A stretch of DNA of 40,939 nt, taken from contig JAHECO010000034.1 of assembly GCA_024641705.1 (NCBI GenBank), forward strand, positions 1 through 40,939. Reading direction: 5' to 3'. Below, in pieces: positions 15,891 through 23,212 of this stretch; the stretch's first letter is position 1, and each line of letters begins with the position of its first letter. Both the position numbers and the translations under genes were made by a program. Source of the stretch: Candidatus Kryptoniota bacterium (GTDB lineage Bacteria; Bacteroidota; Ignavibacteria; Kryptoniales; JAKASW01). The notes beneath the pieces were generated by a model. It was not told where the DNA came from, made no database searches, and saw nothing but the letters and a program-made list of their open reading frames with translations.

Positions 15891-18800
15891 CTAAACGGTA
15901 TCCGCGCCGGTTCCTGCAGGAGACAAGTGCGCCAGCAGATCATCAAATCTGTAACCAGCCCGCGCGGTCCACTTTTCAAGCGAAGATGCAGACGTGACCA
16001 TCCGCTCCACTTGCAGCTCTGTCTCGTCGGGGGATAAACCGGAGGTTCGTTCTATCGCACCGGCAACCACGAAGTGACCGAGAAGATCCACGAAACGCTC
16101 CTTGTTAAACCAGCGGATCCCGTCGTACTCGTGTACTGCAAGAAATGACTGTGCAGAATCGGTTCTCAGGAAATCGGCAAATTGTGAGATGGCTTCCTCT
16201 TCTTTGACTCCTTTATCCAATGGGATTGACGCCAACGCCGCAGCCAGTGCCAGTTCATACTCTGAGGTCGCCCTGTCAACTCCAAGTTCCGCATAGCAGT
16301 TTCTCACCTGGTCGTGAAGACGCAGCTCACGCTCAAACGCAATCTCACCTTTCACACCAGGGACGACCTCACTGCTCAGCTCCCTCAGGAACAGCCAAAG
16401 GAACATAACCCTCCATCCTACAAGTGAGTTATCGGGCTCGCCCGGAAGGAGCCTGGCGATGTAATTTGCTGCTGTCTTGCTGCGGATGCCGTGTTGAAAC
16501 GACAACAGTCGTTCGTATCTGGGGTGTTTCGTTTCACTCGTATCGCGCTTGGCGAAATGAATATGCATGTATTTCGAAACGACGGACCGCAACTTATCAG
16601 CCTTTTCTTCATAGGCTTTTATCCTCTCGCTTTTCAATCTACCGCGCTGCAACCCGCCCATGAGGTACTTCATGCTTCCTGCATTGATTGCCTCGTAGAA
16701 GGCTGCGTGGACGTCTTTCAGCTTAATCCTGTAAAGCTCCTCTTCGATTGAAATAACCCCTCGCCCGTCAAGTGACCTGCAGAGTTCGTCATAAGGCATG
16801 TCCTTGGACGAATCGACCCATCGAAAGTCAATGAACACATTGAACTTATATGCTCCCAACTCAATGAATAATCCATCTTTTCTGATCGATTTTATCTCCC
16901 TTATGAACTCAAGACCTGCAAGTAAATCCCTGAAGAGGCAAAAAGCATGTCTCCCGGCCGGCATGGCGAGACCATCCGCAAGATCGCGTTGGATGAGTCT
17001 GCCACCGTATCCGCGGTACGCAACCGAAGTTCTCACCCAACCGACCGCCTGCGAATACCTGTTATTGTAGACGACAAGGCTTCTTTCTTCCCCGAAAAGG
17101 TTGCTGTACGCGAACACATCTTCGTTCACCGTCCCGTTGGAGGAGAAGAAATCATATAGGAGGAAATTGTCAACCTCGCTGAAAATGTGTCTTATGCGAA
17201 GCAGAGGAAAGATTTCATGTTCATGGCGGGTCACCAGTCCCTCATCGGGATGTTCGTCGCGGTACGCACGTTTGAATTCCATCCCGTACTTCTCGGTGAA
17301 GCCCTCAATTTGTCCGTGACCGAACATCGGAAGCCCCGGCATAGTCGACATCATTACGCAGACCCCGAAGTATTTGTCGTCCTTGCCGAACTGCGCTATC
17401 GCCGTATCCTCATCCGGATTATTGAGAAAATTAACGAAACGTTTGAGTATTTGAGGGTTATACTCGAGGACATTCTTAATTACCTGCCGGTAGTTTGCGT
17501 TCTCTTCCCTCTTGAGCATGTTCATGAAGGCGCTGTTGTAAACCCTGTGCATCCCCAGCGTCCGGACGAAGTAGCCCTCCATAAGCCAGAACGCTTCCGC
17601 GAGGAGGAGTGTGTCGGGTGCTTCTTTCTGAACCCGGTCGACAACTTCCCTCCAGAACTCGACGGGTATGACCGAGTCAAACTGCTCCTTCGTCATCGAG
17701 AAGCTGGACCTGGAAGGTATGGCGCCTCCCGTGCCCGGCTCAGGAAACCAGAGACGTTGGTAATGTTTCTTGCTCAAGACCATCGCCGCGTCAAATCTGA
17801 TAACGGAGAACATCCGCGCGACGTGGAGGATAGTCTGGATCACCGCTTCCCTGACTTCCGGTTTGGTAAAATCGAGCTGCGCCGTATCGTTCCACGGCAT
17901 ATGCGTTCCGTCGTTCCCGTGGTAAATGAACCTCACATCGCCGGTCCACCTGTCCAGTCTTTTGAAAACCACGGCGGCGTCCCTCTTGCTCCAGTACCCG
18001 TCCTCGATGAAAATCCCGACGCGCTCGTCCCCGCTAATGTCGGGTCCCGTGAACGAGTAATTCGGAAACGGAGGATAGTCCGATTTAAGAAACCAGTCGG
18101 GATGGTCGATCACCCACGTCGAATCGACTCCCATATGGTTGGGCACCATATCGCTGGCAAGACGTATTCCGAAACGTGACGCACGATCCTTGAGATTTCC
18201 ATAACCTTCTTCGCCGCCCAGATCGAGAGCAATGTCATAGGAGTTGAGCGAGTAGGCCGACGCGATGGCATCCCAGTTCCCGTTCAAGTGTTTAATCTTC
18301 TGCGATGCGTTGCTGCGCTGCCAGATGCCTATGAGCCAGAGCCCGGTGAAACCCCGTCTCGAGAGGATCTCCAGCTCCTCGTCCGGGATCTGATCCAGTC
18401 GCGTGATAGATCGCCGGTACTTTTTGCCCAGTTGGTCCAGCCAGACGAACGCGTTCTTGGCAATGAGGACAAGCCTCGGCATCCAGCTGAGGTCGGGGCT
18501 GAAGTTTTCCGTTTCAGCGTCTGCCGCGCTGCCGAACCTCAATACGGGCTGCGGCCCCTTCTCACCGAATCCTTCGAAGCCTGCCCTCCTGACATTCGGC
18601 ATCCTGGCTTTATCCGCCTGCGCCTGTGCCAGCATGAGGAAATACTTTCCCTCTTCTTTTATGAAATCTATTGCTCCCAGGAGACGCTTGAGAAACTGGG
18701 AGTCACCGATTATGTCCTTCCAGTTCTCCACGATGAACTGGAGCTGGTCGGTGATCGAATCGGGATGGGCCTCTATAGGTGTGAGCAGCATCTTGATCAG

Positions 18801-19439
18801 AGGTGAGCCAGCCGGGCCGAATCTGGGCTGTTCATGGAAAAAGGCGTCCGAGTGAGCGAGGAGAGTGCTGTAAGCGGACTTCTTTTCGAGCCCTGAATCG
18901 TCTATCAGTTCCGAGATACCCGAGAAGGCGGGGTTCCTGTTCTCAAGCCAGAGCAGGATGAGTTCCTTGAGGACGAGATGTCTTTTGAGAAGATCACCCT
19001 CCTGTCTGGCCATGAAATCTCTGGCCGACTCCTCTTTGCGGTATACGGACGTCGGAGGAAAGGTCTCGACGAAAACAGATTGAGCCGTAGAAAGCTTCTC
19101 TTCGCCAAGGTCCTTCTTCAGCCGGTCTTCAAGCATGAAAAACGCTTCGGGATTTGCCTTGCTCACATAGGTGTCGATAACGAAATGAAGAACTTCGTGA
19201 AACAATCCCATCGCATTGATTTCGCTCGCAGATACCTGCTGCGTCGCGGCGAGGCCGGCCCCTCCGCGGATGCGGCGTCTCTTCTCGTTCATCTTCTCGG
19301 CGAACATCTGAGCCGCACGGGAATTCGCAAATATCACGTCGCCGGTGAGGGAAAAAAACGTCTCCTCGAAAGAATATTTGTCACGCGACTTGCGTGATAT
19401 ATGGAACTCATACGTTGGGATCGCGGTCGACGAATGCAC
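15891..19439 (-). CDS. Very long cytoplasmic GH13 (alpha-amylase family) protein
   Basis: A 1182-residue protein with a central GH13 (alpha-amylase superfamily) barrel at about 330-800 and long flanking regions. The four GH13 regions are visible: DMVPNHMGVD (430-439), VIRFDAA with nucleophile D550, LLAEAFW with acid/base E615, and FLNNPDED with the stabiliser D676. Region IV has N-P-D where amylases have N-H-D, closer to the NTPD of GlgE maltosyltransferases. There is no signal peptide. The 330-residue N-terminal part and 380-residue C-terminal part are mostly helical and match no domain I recognise. The start is GTG, supported by GGAG nine bases upstream. It may act on intracellular alpha-glucan, as a hydrolase or transglycosylase; the activity is not assignable. 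A symporter gene follows. Confidence 0.85.
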   Translation of the reverse strand: MHSSTAIPTYEFHISRKSRDKYSFEETFFSLTGDVIFANSRAAQMFAEKMNEKRRRIRGGAGLAATQQVSASEINAMGLFHEVLHFVIDTYVSKANPEAFFMLEDRLKKDLGEEKLSTAQSVFVETFPPTSVYRKEESARDFMARQEGDLLKRHLVLKELILLWLENRNPAFSGISELIDDSGLEKKSAYSTLLAHSDAFFHEQPRFGPAGSPLIKMLLTPIEAHPDSITDQLQFIVENWKDIIGDSQFLKRLLGAIDFIKEEGKYFLMLAQAQADKARMPNVRRAGFEGFGEKGPQPVLRFGSAADAETENFSPDLSWMPRLVLIAKNAFVWLDQLGKKYRRSITRLDQIPDEELEILSRRGFTGLWLIGIWQRSNASQKIKHLNGNWDAIASAYSLNSYDIALDLGGEEGYGNLKDRASRFGIRLASDMVPNHMGVDSTWVIDHPDWFLKSDYPPFPNYSFTGPDISGDERVGIFIEDGYWSKRDAAVVFKRLDRWTGDVRFIYHGNDGTHMPWNDTAQLDFTKPEVREAVIQTILHVARMFSVIRFDAAMVLSKKHYQRLWFPEPGTGGAIPSRSSFSMTKEQFDSVIPVEFWREVVDRVQKEAPDTLLLAEAFWLMEGYFVRTLGMHRVYNSAFMNMLKREENANYRQVIKNVLEYNPQILKRFVNFLNNPDEDTAIAQFGKDDKYFGVCVMMSTMPGLPMFGHGQIEGFTEKYGMEFKRAYRDEHPDEGLVTRHEHEIFPLLRIRHIFSEVDNFLLYDFFSSNGTVNEDVFAYSNLFGEERSLVVYNNRYSQAVGWVRTSVAYRGYGGRLIQRDLADGLAMPAGRHAFCLFRDLLAGLEFIREIKSIRKDGLFIELGAYKFNVFIDFRWVDSSKDMPYDELCRSLDGRGVISIEEELYRIKLKDVHAAFYEAINAGSMKYLMGGLQRGRLKSERIKAYEEKADKLRSVVSKYMHIHFAKRDTSETKHPRYERLLSFQHGIRSKTAANYIARLLPGEPDNSLVGWRVMFLWLFLRELSSEVVPGVKGEIAFERELRLHDQVRNCYAELGVDRATSEYELALAAALASIPLDKGVKEEEAISQFADFLRTDSAQSFLAVHEYDGIRWFNKERFVDLLGHFVVAGAIERTSGLSPDETELQVERMVTSASSLEKWTARAGYRFDDLLAHLSPAGTGADTV

Positions 19440-19579
19440 AGGCAGTTACTCCATGGTTTTCAACTTCTTTCTGAATCTATTCAAACACGCGCAAATATGC
19501 TAATTTCGAACCGGTTTCAATCGGCTGGAGTCATCGATGCCTGAGGCGCATGGTGATAAGAATTCAGCGGGCGTTTTTC

Positions 19580-19608
19580 TTGACTTTTATGGTACGCTTG
19601 TCTAATTT
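19580..19608 (+). promoter_or_regulatory. Sigma-70-type promoter of the TPR lipoprotein gene
   Basis: TTGACT (19580-19585) and TAATTT (19603-19608) are separated by the optimal 17 bases. Transcription would start near 19615, giving a leader of about 33 bases that includes AGGAGGG at 19634-19640 before the ATG at 19648. Confidence 0.75.
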
Positions 19609-19647
19609 CATTCGAATTTTAACCAAAATACCCAGGAGGGAATCCTA

Positions 19648-20436
19648 ATGAAACGAGTACTGCATAGGGCATCATTTCTGTTGGTAGCATTGCTCTTCGC
19701 GACCAACCTCCTTCTTTCTGGATGCGGGACCAGTGAAGAAGCGACACAGGCTTCGAAGGCAAGCGCCGATTCCCTGAATGCGGCCTCCGAAGTTCAGAAA
19801 CTTCAGACTGAGAACGCTCAGCTCAAAAAGACAAACGCACAACTCGATCAGGATAAGAAAGCCCTGAATGCAAAAGTTGCGGATCTCACTTCGAAACTCG
19901 GTCAGAGCAGCCAGCAGTGGCAGGACCTTCAGGACCTGCAGGCGAGAGTCAACCAGCTGGATTCGGAGCTCACTGTCCAGAAGCAAATCAACAGGGATCT
20001 CAGTGCAAGAAGTGCCGATATGGAGAAGTCGTCCATGGGCATGGGACACAGCACCGTCACGACGCGCGCCCAGTTCAAGCAGAAGTATGATGCCAGCCTG
20101 AAACTTTTCAGGAGTCGCAGTTACAAGGACGCCCTATCGAACTTCCAGGACCTCAGCATGAGCACTGCCGACCCGTCGATGGTGAGTAACGCTTTCTATT
20201 GGATGGGAGAGTGTTACTACGCGACTCAGAAATACAGCGACGCGGTCAAGGCGTTTCAGAGCGTCCTGACATTCCACAAGAGCTACAAGGAAGGCGCCGC
20301 TTATATAATGCTCGGAATGTCTTACCTGCGGCTTGGCGACAAGCAACAGGCTAAGACGACATGGGAAACACTGATTCAGAAACACCCCAAGTCACAATAC
20401 GCCTCTAAAGCAAAAGAGTACTTAGGCCAGCTATAA
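19648..20436 (+). CDS. Lipoprotein with coiled coil and TPR domain (YbgF/CpoB-like)
   Basis: A 262-residue envelope lipoprotein. The signal peptide ends in the lipobox LLSGC, with C26 as the lipidated residue. Residues 50-125 form a Gln/Leu/Lys-rich heptad coiled coil, and the C-terminal 120 residues contain about three tetratricopeptide repeats (YDASLKLFRSRSYKDALSNF, AFYWMGECYYATQKYSDAVKAF, AAYIMLGMSYLRLGDKQQAK). Coiled coil followed by TPRs is the layout of YbgF/CpoB, the periplasmic partner of Tol-Pal, although CpoB itself is not a lipoprotein, so the match is one of architecture only. It is a single-gene unit with its own strong promoter, a strong ribosome-binding site (AGGAGGG) and a terminator lying inside the convergent gene. 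Confidence 0.88.
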   Translation: MKRVLHRASFLLVALLFATNLLLSGCGTSEEATQASKASADSLNAASEVQKLQTENAQLKKTNAQLDQDKKALNAKVADLTSKLGQSSQQWQDLQDLQARVNQLDSELTVQKQINRDLSARSADMEKSSMGMGHSTVTTRAQFKQKYDASLKLFRSRSYKDALSNFQDLSMSTADPSMVSNAFYWMGECYYATQKYSDAVKAFQSVLTFHKSYKEGAAYIMLGMSYLRLGDKQQAKTTWETLIQKHPKSQYASKAKEYLGQL

Positions 20437-20450
20437 CGCGGCTGATCCTT

Positions 20451-22118
20451 TCAGGACTTTCGACCGCCGTCCGGCGAGAAGCCGGCGGCGGTTTTTATTC
20501 TGGCGGCGAGTTCCGCCTCCGCGGCCTCACCATTCGCCCCAAGCACGAAAAATCCCGCATTGTTCTTCAACGCGTAGTTCAGAAGTATCCTCAGGGGAAC
20601 GAAGTCCGCAGCGATAACCTCGGACTCGTTGAGAAGAAAATTCACGCCCGGTTCGACCTCACCCTTCCCCGTCACAACAGGGCCGAACACGAGTCCTCTC
20701 GCCACGCGGTACATTTCCAGGCCTTTCTCCCCCGACCAGCCACAGATAAAATTCGCCTTTCCGATAGGGCCATTGATGAGCCTCAGCTTTGACGATGTCT
20801 TTTCAAGCATCAGGATAAGGTCCCGCGCGGCTGCCGCGTCTTCGAATTCCAGCTTCTTGGACAACTCGTCGAGACGGACGCGCAACTCTTCGGTTAGTTT
20901 TTCGAATGAGCCCGAAAGGAATTCTTCGACCGCCTTAACCTCCATGTTATATGCATCAGGGCTGATCCTTCCGGTGCACGGGGCCGCGCAGCGGTCGATG
21001 TAGAAATAAAGACACGGGTCGAAAGGCTCGGCAAAATCCTTCTCGCACTTCACAAGTTTGAAGTGCCTGTCCGCGGCAAAGAGGACCTGCTCCGCGACGT
21101 AGGAGCTTTCGAACGGCCCGTAATACCTCCCGTCCTCATCCAGCTCGTAAACCATGTCGAGACGCTCGTACTTCTTGTCCGTGGATAGCTTAATGAACGG
21201 GAACCGCCTCGTGTTGACGAGCTGCGAATTGAAACGCGGCTGGTACCGCCTTATCAGCTGGAGTTCCCGCAGCAGCGCGCTCACCTCGGAAGGAGTTATC
21301 TCCCACTCGAGCTTCCGCGCCTTGCCCAGCATCTTCCTCACCTTTTCCGCGTCCCGGGCATTCTCAGTGAGGTAAGAGGCCATTCGCAGTTTGAGGTTCT
21401 TTGCCTTTCCGACGTAGATGATTTCATCGTCCCCGTCGTAAACGCGGTAGACCCCCGGCGCATTCGGCGCGGCGGTCATGGCACGCTTGAAGACATTCTG
21501 ATTTCCGTGGCGGTCCACGCGGTGAGGTAAATTCTGAAAACGGAGCAGTTCCTCCAGGCTCACGACTTCGTGGCGCTCCCTGACAAGCTCCAGGAGTTCG
21601 ATGAGAAGATGGGCCGTGGCACGCGCGTCGCCGTATGCCCTGTGCCTCCCGCTGATCTTAATCCCCAGGTGGTGACATACCTGATCCAGCGCCTTCCTGG
21701 GAAGCTGCGGGAAAAGTCTTGAACTCAGCTTACGAGTGCAGAGCTGCGGCATTTCGAAGTCGTAGCCCGCTCTTTTCATTTCGGTACGAACAAATGAGTA
21801 ATCAAACTGGGAATTGTGTGCCACAAAAACGGTCCCCTCAAGAAAGCGCGTAATGTCCAATGCCGTGTCTTTGAACTGCGGAGCACTATACACCATCTCG
21901 TTGCTTATCCCGGTCATGTTCCTGATGAAATTCGGGATGTGCCTTCCAGGGTTAAGCAGCGTCACATACTGGTCGACGATCTTGCCTTTCCGGACCTTGT
22001 AGCCGGCAAACTCGATCATCCGCTCGTCTGCCGCGGCCGCGCCGGTGGTTTCGACATCCACAACGGCAAACGTAGCATCATTGAAGTCATCCGTCTGCTC
22101 GAAATCTGACAGGTACAT
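20451..22118 (-). CDS. DnaQ-like exonuclease fused to a UvrC/Cho-type GIY-YIG nuclease
   Basis: A 555-residue two-nuclease protein. Residues 14-175 are a DEDDh 3'-5' exonuclease domain: D21 and E23 in VDVETTG, VAHNSQFDYSF, and HRAYGDARATA with the final His-Asp. Residues 215-300 are a GIY-YIG domain (GVYRVY, IIYVGKAKNLKLRM, ELQLIRRYQPRFN with the catalytic Glu). The UvrC-type cysteine cluster follows (C358, C369, C377, C381), which in UvrC binds an iron-sulfur cluster, and a UVR-like motif (KLEFEDAAAARDL). It lacks the UvrC C-terminal endonuclease V and HhH domains. Such fusions occur in several phyla and may act in excision repair. It is 3 bases after the ATP-grasp gene and convergent with the lipoprotein gene. 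Confidence 0.9.
   Translation of the reverse strand: MYLSDFEQTDDFNDATFAVVDVETTGAAAADERMIEFAGYKVRKGKIVDQYVTLLNPGRHIPNFIRNMTGISNEMVYSAPQFKDTALDITRFLEGTVFVAHNSQFDYSFVRTEMKRAGYDFEMPQLCTRKLSSRLFPQLPRKALDQVCHHLGIKISGRHRAYGDARATAHLLIELLELVRERHEVVSLEELLRFQNLPHRVDRHGNQNVFKRAMTAAPNAPGVYRVYDGDDEIIYVGKAKNLKLRMASYLTENARDAEKVRKMLGKARKLEWEITPSEVSALLRELQLIRRYQPRFNSQLVNTRRFPFIKLSTDKKYERLDMVYELDEDGRYYGPFESSYVAEQVLFAADRHFKLVKCEKDFAEPFDPCLYFYIDRCAAPCTGRISPDAYNMEVKAVEEFLSGSFEKLTEELRVRLDELSKKLEFEDAAAARDLILMLEKTSSKLRLINGPIGKANFICGWSGEKGLEMYRVARGLVFGPVVTGKGEVEPGVNFLLNESEVIAADFVPLRILLNYALKNNAGFFVLGANGEAAEAELAARIKTAAGFSPDGGRKS
20463..20498 (+). terminator. Intrinsic terminator of the lipoprotein gene
   Basis: A GC-rich hairpin, ACCGCCG-TCCGGC with GCCGG-CGGCGGT around the loop GAGAA, is followed by TTTTTATT. 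It starts 26 bases after the lipoprotein stop codon. It lies within the last codons of the convergent DnaQ-UvrC fusion gene. Confidence 0.85.
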
Positions 22119-22121
22119 TCC

Positions 22122-23042
22122 CTATCTCGCCTGCCCTAACAGCCCAAGCACACCCGATGCAATCTGTTCTCCGACCGCATCCACCACGCTATCAGGGACT
22201 CCGTCGTAATGTTTTGACTTAATGCGCATATCGCACATCTCGTTGACGTAATCTATAACGACAAACTTACGGTCTACCGTGAGGGCAATTTCCGTCGAGA
22301 AGAAATCAAGCTTGCAGACAAGGTGAATCTTACGCACAATCTTTTCTATTTCATCCAGCTTGTAGCTCCTGATCTCGTCCTCAGTTGCCTCCAAATAGAG
22401 GTGCGTCTGGTCATCCCACCAGCAGATAAGCACTCTTCCAAATACATAAAAAGGTCTGAACCAGGCTCTTTTCCCGTCAAGATAGACGGGCTCTATCCGG
22501 GATTGCAGCAGGTACTTGTCGTCTTTGTTGTGCTGGCGTGTATCTATGACCTCCTGCAGTCCCTCCGCTCCCGTGACAACGCCGATCCCGCCGCCGGTCG
22601 TGTTTGCCGGTTTTATTATGAAGGGTCGTCCAAGGTTTGCCAGCTCACCGATGCTGAGTTTGACCTCCCGTACAGCGCTGTATGGCGAAATAATAATCGT
22701 GTACGGTACGAATATGCCGGCGGTAATGAACTCCAGATGCATCGATGCCTTGTCCGAAGCATGGCGGATATTTACCGGATCGTTCACGATGTACGCTCCA
22801 CGTTTCATGAGGATGCCGGTGATCGTCTCGCAGTTCTCGTCGACGTCGGAGGCACGGTCTATTACAACCTTGAAAGCGATCTCGCCTTCTCTCACCTCTT
22901 CGAGCAATCCCGGGAAGTCGGCGGCGTGGAATATCCGATTCGGAATGTTTTTCGAGCTCAGCTTGTTAGATACAAGCGATACGAAATCGTCGTCATATTC
23001 CCATTCATAAAATATTGCGCAGTCAATCTTTGCCATCTTCAT
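22122..23042 (-). CDS. ATP-grasp domain protein of unknown substrate
   Basis: A protein of 306 residues with the ATP-grasp fold, the family that joins a carboxylate to an amine or thiol through an acyl-phosphate. Visible are an N-terminal Rossmann-like domain, RPFIIKPANTTGGGIGVV (the nucleotide-binding loop with Lys), LQSRIEPV, the LDFFSTEIALT segment, and FVVIDYVNEMCDMR (metal-binding acidic residue and Asn). The substrate domain matches nothing I recognise. ATGs at 23042 and 23036 are both plausible and neither has a clear ribosome-binding site; TTG 23048 is also in frame. It is co-oriented with the DnaQ-UvrC fusion (3 bases apart) and divergent from uvrA, so a link with DNA repair or protein modification is possible but unproven. 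Confidence 0.8.
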   Translation of the reverse strand: MKMAKIDCAIFYEWEYDDDFVSLVSNKLSSKNIPNRIFHAADFPGLLEEVREGEIAFKVVIDRASDVDENCETITGILMKRGAYIVNDPVNIRHASDKASMHLEFITAGIFVPYTIIISPYSAVREVKLSIGELANLGRPFIIKPANTTGGGIGVVTGAEGLQEVIDTRQHNKDDKYLLQSRIEPVYLDGKRAWFRPFYVFGRVLICWWDDQTHLYLEATEDEIRSYKLDEIEKIVRKIHLVCKLDFFSTEIALTVDRKFVVIDYVNEMCDMRIKSKHYDGVPDSVVDAVGEQIASGVLGLLGQAR

Positions 23043-23155
23043 GCACAATTTAACAAGCTTTACCTACAGTTCGCCATTCCCGCGCTGCTCCGGTATGAGG
23101 AAATTCACTAACCTGGTAGCGTCCACGCTGACGACATTTCGGATGAGAGGCACTT

Positions 23156-23165
23156 CCTGTACAGG
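23156..23165. promoter_or_regulatory. Palindrome CCTGTACAGG between the divergent repair genes
   Basis: A perfect 10-bp palindrome lies in the gap between the ATP-grasp gene and uvrA, 47 bases before the preferred uvrA ATG. It contains CTGT and ACAG half-sites like those of LexA operators in other bacteria, but without the spacer those have. It is a candidate regulator site only. Confidence 0.3.
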
Positions 23166-23212
23166 TCTCTGGATTGAATGTAGTGCAGGCCAAGAGTAAA
23201 TTCCGGACTCAG

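Noticed and set aside
17187-18179. 330-residue open frame antisense to the GH13 gene
   Set aside because: The sense strand carries all GH13 motifs in this segment; the antisense frame has no ribosome-binding site and no family resemblance.
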